Below are positions 10,561 through 21,880 of a stretch of 64,000 bases of DNA, piece by piece. Within the stretch, counting starts at the first letter, position 1; every line of letters starts with the position of its first letter. The notes below the pieces were generated by a model. That model saw nothing but the letters and a program-made list of their open reading frames with translations. It was not told the DNA's origin and ran no database searches. The DNA comes from Apostichopus japonicus (Eukaryota; Echinodermata; Holothuroidea; Aspidochirotida; Stichopodidae): assembly GCF_037975245.1 (NCBI RefSeq), contig NC_092576.1, positions 42,847,611 through 42,911,610 of the forward strand. The letters are read 5' to 3'. The position numbers and the translations under genes are program-made.

Positions 10561-12559
10561 TGCGATTTTGTGTACAACACTGTGATTTTCTTCAGCAATA
10601 AAAGTTTTTTTTAAAAGAAATATGACTAAATTTTTCAATAAACTTTCAATTTTTTATAGTTCAAGAAGGTAATCCATAATTAGTATACCCTGTAATTTGC
10701 TTAAAAAGTCATGGTCTTTTCTCTTCTTTTCTACTTAGATATTAATTTCATTACTTGTCGTTTGTTGCATGTCTATTGAAGAATTAGGTTCTTATCAGCT
10801 TACTGCTGAATGCCGGAAGATCTATGAAGATTCATGTGGAGTTTGTCTTTGTTTGTTTGTTGTGTGTATGTGTAACTAAACAAGTCAGTGCAACTTAAAA
10901 CTTCATGAAATGTACGTATAACTTAGGAAAGATATCAGCCCAGCTGCTCTTCACGTAGTTTTGGCCGTTATGCGTTTGATTGCAAAAACTGGTACACAAT
11001 CAAATCATCATCTTAACATTGTTGAAAATATGAAAATATCTCAACTACTTATACAGTAAGTAAACCTTGATTGAAAGCCATACTTGATATATTCATTCCC
11101 CTTATTATATACAAGAAACATATTGTATATGTGCTGTCAATGTTAAATGCCAGATATCGAGTCAATATATTAGGTTAATTTATGTATTTCGAATCATTAG
11201 CCGTTTATTCTTTTTTATTCACTTTAACCAGTCATTTATAAAATAAGTTTTTTAGGCACAATTTGAACAAGGAGGTCAGATACGTCATATCCTGTGACGG
11301 AATTGATGCTTTAACGCAAACGTATTTGAGAGAAATAACCAAAAACCATGGATTTGATCATCGTGTTTGCAACTCGGTGGTCCAACGTCTTAAAACAATT
11401 CACATGCTTATATGCAATTAGGTTGATTGAAGACAATTTGAGAAAAATGCCATGATAACATTTATCGCTAACCAATTTATATGATATGTTTTGTCTAAAC
11501 CAAATTTACAGTTGGATCATTGTCATTAGACTACCCATCACATGTTATCTCAAATTGGTTCTATGGATCCCATTTTAGGAAAATCGGGCCTGAACTTTCA
11601 CAATTTGCTTATACTGTCGACTTGATTTTGTTGTCTGTCAAATAAATCCATCTTTAGTTCACGGCGATTAATTCCTTTGGTATTTAAAAGGAATACAACA
11701 TCGCTAAGCCTTCTATTCTCCATTGCGGTTGCATATCGATAAACTTCTACACACATACTGAATGAAGTTTGGAGACATATTAACTATATTTTGACTAACT
11801 CTTGTAATACGGTGAAATGTGACTGTACACTGACACTACAATCTATTCCGAATTGGTCCGGATATACTGATCGGGGAAGTTTCTTGTTATTTCATTTCAA
11901 CGATACTATATGAGTAGGGTCATTTTAAGTTTACTTATAAGAGACTAGGAAACATTTGGGTAATTAAGGAAATATGACTTTTCACTTTTTCTCCAAGTAA
12001 AAGCTGAAAAATGAAAGATGTACGAGTGAATTCAACCATTTTACGTTGAAATGTGGTCTGTTAACCAAGGCCTGGCTTTTGCATTGTATAAGTACATGAA
12101 AAATATGACATTTGAAATATGTTGCGTATTTTCTCATTTATTTGCATGTAACATTTCTTATTTGTAAAATTCTGTAAATATACATTTATTCAAAAATGCA
12201 GGATAAATAGCCATTTAAATGGAATAATTTTACACAACAGTGTTACCTTGTTAATTCATAGTAAAACGAGCAGACATAAACATTTTATCTCTATTCTGGT
12301 GGATTAGATGTCTTAAAAGAGTTTGCTGTTACAGATACTAACAAATTAAGCAATTTAGCCATAACATTCACTGAATTTTGAATAAACCATCACTTACTAA
12401 CAAAAGCAAAGATTTTTATCAATCAAGTTGACAAAATATAGCAAAAATTTAATATATGATTACTTTTGGTATGATTTTCCCAAAGCGAACATAAAATGCA
12501 AGTATTTTTTGATAAATAGTCATTTTGGGGCAAAATGGATATATTGTACAATGTTTTTT
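10561..12559. other. AT-rich non-coding stretch
   Basis: About 2 kb with no open frame of note, no tandem structure and no terminal inverted repeats that I can see. It borders the 70-bp palindromic array. Confidence 0.4.
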
Positions 12560-13610
12560 GTATCTTTGGGGCGTTCCAATACACCCCAACCAGTTAAGTG
12601 TAGCAATACACCACTATGATAAATTGTATATATCTTTGGGGCGTACCAGTACGCCCCAACCAGTTAAGTGTAGAAATGCGCTTCTATGATAAATTGTATT
12701 TATCTTTGGGGCGTACCAGTACGCCCCAACCAGTTAAGTGTAGCAATACACCACTATGATTAATTACATATATCTTTGGGGCGTACCAGTACGCCCCAAC
12801 CAGTTAAGTGTAGAAATATACCTCTATGATAAATTGTATATATCTTTGGGGCGTACCAGTACGCCCCAACCAGTTAAGTGTAGCAATAGACCACTATGAT
12901 AAATTGTATATATCTTTGGGGCGTACCAGTACGCCCTAACCAGTTAAGTGTGGAAATGCACCACTATGATAAATTGTATTTATCTTTGGGGCGTACCAGT
13001 ACGCCCCAACCAGTTAAGTGTAGAAATATACCTCTATGATAAATTGTATATATCTTTGGGGCGTACCAGTACGCCCCGCCCCAACCAGTTAAGTGTAGCA
13101 ATAGACCACTATGATACATTGTATATATCTTTGGGGCGTACCAGTACGCCCCAACCAGTTAAGTGTAGCAATACACCACTATGATTAATTATATATATCT
13201 TTGGGGCGTACCAGTACGCCCCAACCAGTTAAGTGTAGAAATATACCTCAATGATAAATTGTATATATCTTTGGGGCGTACCAGTACGCCCCGCCCCAAC
13301 CAGTTAAATGTAGCAATAGACCACTATGATACATTGTATATATCTTTGGGGCGTACCAGTACGCCCCAACCAGTTAAGTGTAGCAATACACCACTATGAT
13401 TAATTATATATATCTTTGGGGCGTACCAGTACGCCCCAACCAGTTAAATGTTGAAATATACCACTATGATAAATTGTATATATCTTTGGGGCGTACCAGT
13501 ACGCCCCAACTAGTTTAGAGTAGAAATACACCCCTATGATAAATTGTATATATCTTTGGGGCGTACCAGTATGCCCCAACCAGTTAAGTGTAGCAATACA
13601 CCAAGAAAAT
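12560..13610 (+). repeat. 70-bp tandem array with 20-bp palindromic core
   Basis: Fifteen units are phased on TATCTTTGGGG at 12561, 12631, 12701, 12771, 12841, 12911, 12981, 13051, 13126, 13196, 13266, 13341, 13411, 13481 and 13551. The period is 70 bp, or 75 bp where a GCCCC is duplicated. Each unit carries GGGGCGTACCAGTACGCCCC (9-bp arms, 2-bp centre), then AACCAGTTAAGTGTAG and an ACTATGATAAATTGTAT linker. The core is nearly invariant while the linkers vary. The array ends about 100 bp from the 3' end of the DUF7869-like pseudogene. Confidence 0.97.
13021..13450 (+). repeat. 215-bp higher-order unit inside the array
   Basis: A three-monomer block (75+70+70 bp) with linkers ATACCTC, AGACCACTATGATACATT and ACACCACTATGATTAATT is repeated once in the same order. 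The anchors 13051/13126/13196 and 13266/13341/13411 are 215 bp apart. Confidence 0.8.
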
Positions 13611-13712
13611 TGTGTGTGTTTCTCAAAACTACATATCTTCTTTTACACAAGTTGTTGCAAGAAAATAAGAGTACACACTGCCCAATCAATAGTATGTGTA
13701 AAACATAAGGTT

Positions 13713-14300
13713 TCCTAGTTATTCAGCTCAAATTCTTTATCTATAGCTGCATATCTTTCTTTCAAGTCACAGACTTCCCTCTTTGGAAGGCGATTTTTAT
13801 GGGTTAAATTAAAGTCCCAGAACATTAAGGAATGGAAAGAAACTGATGGTGTGTATGGCTGCTTATTTCTTCCTTGGCCACAGTCTAGCAGTTTCCAGTC
13901 TCCAGTCCAGGATCCCTTCATCCAATGTAAAATAACCTCATCCTTTTAAATTTTAGTGACTTCTCCAAAGTATGGTCGTGTGCTTGAATCAATGAGGTTT
14001 ACGGCTGCTATATACCCAACTTTAATATAGTCAGATACTTCAATAACTTCTTTGGCAAAGTTATAACATTTATATATATCACCACTCTGAAGATCTTCAA
14101 CTCTAAAAGCAAGGAGCAGAAGGGCAGAAGGGCAGAAGGACAGAAGATAGCGGTTCTTATTCTCCCTGTAACAATTATCCATTTGCAAAAACAGATCCTT
14201 CCCAAGAGTATCCTTGTGCTTCACTAGTGTCCACAAATTGCATGTAATGGTCATGTTTGAATCATGTTGGATATGCTTCAGATCAGTCATAACATATACC
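13713..14300 (-). pseudogene. DUF7869-like protein, C-terminal part (broken)
   Basis: The minus-strand frame reads ...TLGKDLFLQMDNCYRENKNR... and later ...WKLLDCG..., ...FWDFNLTHKNRLPKREV... and ...LKERYAAIDKEF. The QxDNCxRENKNRY block is typical of the uncharacterised DUF7869 domain found in many invertebrate proteins. A TAA near 13949 splits two segments that otherwise stay in one frame (GEVTKI-stop-KDEVILHW). The usual GHTHEDVD-type motif after the RENKNRY block is missing. Instead there is a small GGGCAGAAG-type microsatellite expansion (14110-14145), so part of the domain is deleted or lies in an unseen exon. With the upstream parts (15047-14840 and 19390-18803) it forms one decayed gene. 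The family assignment is from memory of motif patterns. Confidence 0.6.
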
Positions 14301-14839
14301 TGTATGCAAACTTGTCACATGGACCTTTAGTGTGAATTAGGACACCTGAAAAGAAAGAGAAGAATGAATATATACTACTTCATTGACATGTATGATAAAG
14401 AGGTTGTTATTACTTGTTTTCTGCTATTAAATAAAGTTTGATAATTAACCTACTATGTGCTTTAACAAAAAAAACACAGTCACATAATATTTGATGGATA
14501 CTAAGGCCATTATCTTTATCAGAACAACAAATAAAGAACAGAATTGATTTGACCTCAACCAAAACAATAGGAACACTAGACTTCTTGTAACCTTAGGTGT
14601 CCATCCTTATACTACTTATGAAGATAATCAAACTTCCCCTCTTGAGACACTGTGTTGTAAAACAAGGCATCGTACAAACAAACACCCTGTATAAACACCC
14701 ACACACACATGCTGCTCACGCACATACATACTGTACTATACACCAACATGACATCACAATTTCATACTGTAGGATTACAATTTCTCGGAAACCAGAAAAC
14801 GTGATGTTTACACTTATAATGACATAAACACTTTCCGGT
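14301..14839. other. presumed intron of the DUF7869-like pseudogene
   Basis: AT-rich, with a CA-rich patch (CACCCACACACACATGC) near 14697. No coding signal. Confidence 0.35.
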
Positions 14840-15047
14840 CACTTCATAATACCATGGAGGTAAAACAGACCTCCATGATAATACTGACCTGTTATGTGGA
14901 TGTGGATGTTTTACATCCTTATCACTCTGGACAAAATGTGGCAGATCAGTCTTTGATTGGTCCATTCCATCGACTATAAGGGTATTCAGTTCCAAAGAAA
15001 CCTGGCACGCCTTAGTGCGGGCAAGATGTTACTGCTCTCCTTTTGAC
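14840..15047 (-). pseudogene. DUF7869-like protein, middle part (broken)
   Basis: Reading starts after a good acceptor (CTATTTTTACTAG, exon from 15047 downwards). The frame gives a stop, then HLARTKACQVSLELN, then IVDGMDQSKTDLPHF and VQSDKDVKH. The I(V/I)DGMDQ.KT.LPHF block precedes QxDNC in DUF7869-type proteins. After it the frame is lost: ITGQYYHGGLFYLHG continues in a second frame before a TGA. One stop and one frameshift mark it as dead. Confidence 0.6.
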
Positions 15048-15350
15048 CTAGTAAAAATAGAACATATTATGATACAAAATAAACTCTTAACTGATACAGG
15101 GTTTACGATATCAGATAAGAAATATTGATTTGAGTTTTGATCCAATATCATTTGAGAAATAATGTAAATGATATATGGGTCAATCCATGCCAAATCAACA
15201 GATTTTTGGGTCGATTCCACGTCGACCCTCTTAGAATCGCCTGGAAATGATATGGTGTCTTGCCATATGTCTCAAAGGATGAAATTGGGCAAAAAAAAAA
15301 TTTGAAAACTTTTTCGTTGCTAGGTTACGACCCCGCCTACTGTAGCAACC

Positions 15351-16550
15351 AACTTAAAGTGGCGAAAATGAGAGTTACATCAGCCCTACAGAAACATGCT
15401 TGCGAGGGCAAACAGTGGTAACATTGTATCTTCATTCAAGGAGACCACGTAAAACAACATTAGAAACTATTGAAATGTTATTTATTAAAAGGGTTCTGTC
15501 TAGTACTCTTTGACTCCCTCTCACCCCCCCCCCCCAACACCCTCCCCATAGTGCACTATGCAGATTTGTATGCATATATGTTACTGAATTTTAATACGGC
15601 AAAGAGACTGCATAAACATGCATTCAAGGTATACTGAATTATTTGGTAAGGTAATCTTCTGCTTCAAATTGTCTGTATGCATGTAACTCACCCCCTTCCA
15701 ACCAAAACCTCTACCCAACCCTATATCAGATTAGAATATGAATGTGAACCAGTGCATACATACAGTGTGCACTATATATGTGTGTATCATATGTGTATAT
15801 ATGTGTGGTCATTCCATTCAATACTGTGCATATTTCAGTATCATTTTAAATATTTGCAATTTAGTGTATGCTTTTGCTAATTCAATAATTAAGAGACTTT
15901 CAATAATTTCAAAGGAATGTTTAACCAGTACATAAATGTGCAGTGTGTACTGTACATGTTTTTGGACAGTGTTTGTTTAATAGTAATTGGTGTAGAATAA
16001 CACTGTACTGAACATGTACACACATATATAGTGCAAAGTGCATATTTCAATGTCTTTTTAAATATTTGCAATGTAGTGTATAATTCTTTTGCTAATTCAA
16101 TAAATTAAAAGACTTTCAATAATTTAAAAGGAATGTTTAACCAGTAAATACATGTACAGTGTGTATACTGTTCATTATCTTGGACAGTGTGTATTTAATA
16201 GTACTTGGTGTAAAATAACACTGTACTGAACATGTACACACATATATAGTGCACACTGTGGACCATACCAATAATTCAGTATACCTTGAATGCATGTTTA
16301 TGCAGTCTCTTTGCAGTAAAAGTCAGTCACATACTGTATGCATGTATTCAAATATGCATAGTGCACTATGGGGAGGGTGTGGGGGGGGTGGAGTCAAAGA
16401 GTATTAGACAGAACCCTTTTAATACATTTCAATAGTTCTTAATGTTGTTAGCATGATCTCCTTGAATGAAGATATAATGTTACCACTGTTTGCCCTCGCA
16501 AGCATGTTTCTGTAGGGCTGATATAACTCTCATATATGCCACTTTAAGCT
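15351..16550. mobile_element. fold-back inverted-repeat element
   Basis: The left arm (about 15351-15650) begins AACTTAAAGTGGC and includes TCAGCCCTACAGAAACATGC, GCGAGGGCAAACAGTGGTAA and GAGACTGCATAAACATGCAT. The right arm (about 16270-16550) is its reverse complement and ends GCCACTTTAAGCT. Arms are close to 290 bp with scattered differences. The ~620-bp centre contains a ~215-bp tandem duplication. There is no open frame, so it looks like a non-autonomous fold-back transposon. It lies in the gap between two parts of the DUF7869-like pseudogene. Confidence 0.85.
15832..16260 (+). repeat. ~215-bp tandem duplication in the fold-back centre
   Basis: The block from CATATTTCA...TTTTAAATATTTGCAAT through GGAATGTTTAACCAGTA and GAACATGTACACACATATAT occurs twice in direct order with modest divergence. 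Confidence 0.8.
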
Positions 16551-18802
16551 GCTCTCCAGAGCATTAATAACTTATATAAAATATGATTTAGCACATTCTT
16601 TGCATCATAACTATACATATCTTACTAGTTTGTATTGAAAACCAAAAATAAAACTTCTAATTGTGACCAAATTTGACCTTGAAATGCCCAAAATAGCTGT
16701 TCACAGACATCGTTCGACATCTATGACCCTGGAAATGCAGTTTATTTGTAGTCCTTATGCTAGTGGACCACCCTCTTAATTGTTAAGCACCTGTATGCTA
16801 ATGCTAAGAAGTTGTTGTCATTTGAATTACTCAAATCAGCTTGTGCAAGCATTTTCATACATATGAACGAGGTGATTTTCGCAATTTTCGAGTCAGAAAT
16901 TTGAGTAGATAACACAAAATACACAACTTTTTTACTTGAGTTTCTAAAAATAGTGTCAATACGCTCCTGAAAAATGGTATTTAAAAAAAAAATTGAAATA
17001 TACCCACAGGCCCAAAATGGACCCCCCAATTAGGGCCAGAAGTGAGATTTCTTAAGTTTGAGGGCGCTGTTCATAAAACGTACCACCCACTTGACTTTTT
17101 TTTGCACTTTTCCCGTACAACTACTACTGGGCAAGGATCCTATGGAAATTAAAATTCAAACATGCCTTTGCTTGTGAATATAGAGCACACTCAGAGTAGG
17201 GCCAGAAAAGGCCCGGGCTATCTCATTTTCTGCCATTTTAATTACTTGTTACGAAAACTTGAGACCGATCCAATGACCTTTCTCTGAACTTTAGGGTTTA
17301 TCATCTTAGTTAGGGCTACTATATCCAATTTGTAGTTCAAGCAAGTTTTTGAAAGAGATAAGTGTTAACTAGGAGCATCACTGACACACCCACACATATA
17401 GAGGACTTGAAGGAATAGTCTTTCTATTGCTTTTGACTTCTGCAAGGATTCAAAAAGGAAAGCAGACATCAACTTTTAATTCTAAATTAGTAAAATATTT
17501 TGACTCACTTAAGATGATTAAGATGAACTTCTTGCAATTGTCGGCATTCTTCATTTTCCTTTCCACTCCTTGTTCTTTCCGCTACCTCTTTCAAGTACCA
17601 CTCACAGTAAACTCAGTCGTCTAGAAAAATATAATGTTGAAATACTTTAATTAAGCATTTAAAGTATAAGTTTTACTTCACACAATGGTGTAAAATTGAA
17701 CTGCTTAACCTAATCAAGAAAAAGTTATGTAGTGATTAGTGATAGAGTTTTATTGTGTCAATTTGAACCATGTTGTTTTCATGAATACCCATAGAATAAT
17801 GCAATGAGCATGTTGAAATTTTTTACTAATTATAACTGAAGTTAAGCATTCTTTTAGGTACTTTAGAGAATTCCTTTAAAGGAGTATAGGGTGTTGAGAG
17901 TAGCTAATTGAGAAAAGAACAAGTAAAGCTGTACAACATCTTCTCATGTTATTTATTAGACCAATTGATAGGGATGTTTGGAAATAAGACCCTAATCATT
18001 TTCCCAGACAGTTGAGGTAAATGTCCTCAAAGGTGGAAATTAAAACAATTAAAGAAGTTTGACCAAAGGTAAGCATTTTTCAATTTCTGGCATATTTGGG
18101 GGAACTTTCTGAAAATGTCACTATCTAAGGGAGTTGTTCATTGACATTTCAGCAGAAAGCACTTTTACTCCTGATTTGAGTGGAGGTTGCAATCAAACTT
18201 ACTGTATGTCACATGTTCTTTAGAACTACTTTAAATCAAAATTTTTGACAATAATTCTAATGTTTTTAAGGAATGATAATGCAGCTTTAGTGGTACACTA
18301 GCTGTGAGGTGTATTCTCTCCAGTATGTACAGTACAGTCTTTGTGCTTGCTGAAGCTGAAGCTAACAATAGAGACACATGAATTTTTCTGAAGAGATGTT
18401 TAATGGACTGCACATGTAGTTAACTAAACAGATTAAATGTCACTGGATTGTATGAAGTTAAAGCCTCCATAGTCAGCAAAGAAAAAAGGATGCAATGCCT
18501 GTGGTTTTGACACCCCGGGCTATAACCCACCAATTGTGATTGATCAGCAGACCATGTACAGTACTTGAAAGTTATCATTTGTAATGTACACAGCTATTGT
18601 TTGTGTGATAATTCTGGCAAAACAGTCTTACAACAGCACTTTCGACCTCACAAGTTTCAGTATACTTTATCAATGTCTTTATGCTAGTTAATCAATTTAA
18701 AGCTACTAGCTATGAGGAATTTGAAATTTTATTCCCCTTTTCCCATGCAATGTATGCAACAATAACTGTCATAAATCCATGCACATTCACAAGATAAAAT
18801 AA
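16551..18802. other. presumed intron or intergenic, no gene seen
   Basis: AT-rich sequence between the middle and N-terminal parts of the DUF7869-like pseudogene. Only low-information open frames. No tandem array or element ends recognised. Confidence 0.35.
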
Positions 18803-19390
18803 TTAGGAATCTTGAACTCTTCTAAAGATTTCCATAAAGTATTCCTTGGAAATGATGCTTTGTTCACCAATGCCAATTTCTATCATTTCCTTCTTCATGC
18901 GTGCATGGAGAGAAGTCTTTGTGTATGACACTGGAAGGTGCACTTCTGTTTTGTGGGGCATGTAATCTCCAATATGTTCAAATAAACACCTCACCCAAGC
19001 TAGTGCAAATGGAGTTTTTGTTCTCATCCTTTTCTTGCCTTTATTGCCATGAATTGCATTTTTCTTGCCAACTTGAAATTATTTCAGACAATCTTTGAAT
19101 AACTTGCTACTAATACCAAAGAACATACAAAATGCTTTCTCACATACAATCTTCCCACAAATTACATAAATAGAACAAGATTTGTCTCAGGTGTGACATG
19201 ATCTTTCCTGATGAATCCAAATCTTGTCCTGAGTGAATTGCTTTAGCTCAGTTTCCCTCACTTCACTAACCTCTAGAAAAGACTGTTCTAGGTCATCGTA
19301 AGAAAGCGATTTGATACAGCTACCATCACAGCAATCAGATTGGAACATAGGCAGAGGATCAAATGCTTGATTGCGTCTCCTTCGTTTTAT
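18803..19390 (-). pseudogene. DUF7869-like protein, N-terminal part (broken)
   Basis: One minus-strand frame can be followed with two stops: ...PLPMFQSDCCDGSC..., ...LKQFTQDKIWIHQE..., a TGA, then CGKIVCEKAFCMFFGISSKLF, a TAA, then NAIHGNKGKK..., FALAWVRCLFEHIGDYMPHK, EVHLPVSYTKTSLHARM and ISKEYFMEIFRR. The order (CC.G.C cluster, VC.KAF..., .HGNKGK, GDYMP, HLP..YTK, YF.EIF) matches the region upstream of DUF7869 in invertebrate proteins as I recall them. It carries two in-frame stops. Confidence 0.6.
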
Positions 19391-19860
19391 CTCACTCCTG
19401 GTGAAAAAAAAAGGTTTTGATCACATGAAGAAATTGATGCAGAAAATTCTCTGGCAATACCAAAGCTACTGCTACTACTTCCATTTGAACTTATGTCAAG
19501 GTACAACCACAGCGAATCATTTGTTGTATCTGGAGAAATAGTACTGATGTTGTGACTCACAGTGACTGCCCCATTCAAACGACAGTGAAAGTTTTGTTTT
19601 AGTATGATTATTTAAAGTTGGTTCCTCTTCCAAATTTTCCATTTCATTATCCATGCTCACGTTCCTTTTAAGTGTATAAGGTAGGGATGTATTTCCCTTG
19701 CTTTTGTGTGGAGATGAGAAAAGAGTTGGCTCAATGTCCAATTTGTCAGGATCATCCTCTTTACATTCTGACAGAAAACTGGTAATTTGTTAAAATTTGT
19801 AAGGTTTCCTTCACACATTTTGTTTCCCATGTAAGTGGAGCACAATGACAAATGAGCACA
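19391..19860 (-). pseudogene. possible 5' remnant of the same gene
   Basis: Low-complexity Ser/Asn/Glu-rich frames (for example ENLEEEPTLNNHTKTKLSL and SSNGSSSSSFGIAREFSAS) overlap in different frames. This suits a frameshifted acidic N-terminal tail of the DUF7869-like gene. No domain is recognisable, so the assignment rests on position and strand only. Confidence 0.25.
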
Positions 19861-21365
19861 ACTAAATCTTCATTTACTCAGCTGCACACCACAATAATAT
19901 GAGCCATGAATGTGAAACAGTATCCAAAGGCATGCATTGAAAGAGTAAGTCCTCAGAGCATGACCACTGCTTAACAGTTTTACTCCCTTTCTGTGGTTAA
20001 CCCTGCTTTTGAAGACTGTATATATTCACTGTTGGTTGCTGCAGTATAGACTGCCTTACACTGTGATATGAACTGGCTAGGTGTCATATGATCCTTTATT
20101 GACACACTGTTTGACCACAACCAAAGGGACAAAGTTTTCAGGTTTTATTTCCACAATGGAGTTGCAATCAGGCAAGACAATATTGTTGTGATTGATTGCT
20201 TCTGAGGTTAGTATATACTTTATGCAGACTGTGTAGCCCTGTTATGAAATCTTGCACATCTGTGAGGTACTGTATGTGGATGTATGGAGGGAGAGGACTT
20301 CTCAAATGTCAGTATCAATGCTGCAATGTTGAAAAGTGAATTTTTAGTTGACAATATTTTGTCGAAATGGTAGTGTTCTACCAAACTTCAGTACAACTTG
20401 TAAAAAAGGACAAAACTCATTAACTTCAATAAAATAGCCTGACCTTCAATAATTTTCCTAGCCATTGGGACACAGTCCCTAGTTCCCACAATCACACATA
20501 GTGAGAGCAACAAATGTGAGTAAAAATCTGCACACTGGACCATGCAGGGACATATATATACCAAAACTGTTATTTATGTTTTTTTATTTTTTTCTTGGGG
20601 GGAGGGGCATGTTTGTAACTGGAAAAGCCTGAAATAAATTATAGCAATATGCACCATGTACAGTATGCAATAATGAAGTATATGAGCCTATTTGCTGCTA
20701 TAAAGATTAAATTTGAAAATTAGCACTTACCTAAGTTCTTAAATCTGTTCTTGGACTTGTGCTTTTATACAAGATCCAGATCAGATCCTCTGATTTTATC
20801 GGACGATCATCTCTCCACGGGGTAAACTGATGCATTGATCCAGTCGCATTTGCACTCGAGCCGTACTATGGATCTGATCCTTGCCCGGGCCGGTAAAAAA
20901 TTCGGATTGGAAATGTGTCATTCGCAGCCGGAAATCGCGTACTAGTAGTACATTTGGTCCAAAACTTTCGTTTTCAATGTTCATAGCCTAGGCTAGAGTG
21001 ACAATGCTACGTAAGATGCATAGGTCAGTTATGATTATTATGTTGTATTGTATCGACGATGGTCAGGAATTCAGGATGCAAGCTTTTTACGAAAAACACC
21101 CGATTTCGAAGAAGAGTTGACGATAAAAATCGTGTCAGTATGGACGCTAGCAACAAGTGTAGAATTTAAAACGATAGGCTCAATATTCGGAGTTGCCCTG
21201 GGACAGGGAGTACAACGTATGTGTCATAACACACGCTGTTTTTGTGCGATTACACTTACAGTATCTACTGTACTACCAGGGAGTTGTAATGGGTTGCGGC
21301 ACAGCTGATCTGTCAATCACTTAAAACTAGTACGGGGTGGCCAAAGGTCATTTACGGTTAGCATA
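19861..21365. other. non-coding stretch
   Basis: No gene recognised. A 62-codon minus-strand frame (20984-20796) starts with ATG but has no recognisable motif. Confidence 0.35.
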
Positions 21366-21373
21366 ATAATAAT

Positions 21374-21880
21374 CAGGGTTACCAGCGACAAGTAACAAAA
21401 AAACGTTAGATTTGCCAAAATAAAACCCCAGAAAACGCTAGATAATCAGTTTCACTCACTTGTTATGTGTTGTTTTCAATAATTCGTTGACTGTTCGTTG
21501 CACTGATTCATATCATAGGCAGTCTAGTGATTATTTTAACAAGTTAAAACGGTTAATAGCAATCAGGAAATAATACAAGAAAATTAACTGTGGATTTTAC
21601 AAAAATACTGATTCAGTCCTAATGAAAAACCCAAGTATGAAAAACCCATTAATATTAAAGCAGTTCACGCGGTATTATAGTGTAAAAGCCACGGAAGCCA
21701 ATAAATATATTTTATTGGGTTGCCAAGTGGTAATTTGGTCTCAAAGTTTCAGAAAACAAAGTAATTATTTTGTGAATTACCGATTTGGTGCGATTTTTGA
21801 TAAAACGTATGCTGGAATCCTAGAAAGGTGAAAAAATACGCTAGATCTATTGTGTGAAAAGGCTAACGCTGGTAACCTTT
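21374..21880. mobile_element. hAT-like MITE, 8-bp duplication (7/8)
   Basis: The left end is CAGGGTTACCAGCG. The right end, reverse-complemented, is AAAGGTTACCAGCG (12 of 14). The flanks are ATAATAAT (21366-21373) and ATAATAGT (21881-21888). At 507 bp with no coding frame it fits a non-autonomous hAT-like element. The low-complexity TSD lowers certainty. Confidence 0.72.

Noticed and set aside
12948-13399. Frames over the 70-bp array with repeated LSVEIYL/LSVAIDH motifs
   Set aside because: 70 and 75 are not multiples of three in a consistent way and the frames start and stop with array variants.
12560-13610. CRISPR-like array (regular short palindromes)
   Set aside because: The sequences between palindromes are themselves repeated, not unique spacers; the host is eukaryotic and there are no cas genes.
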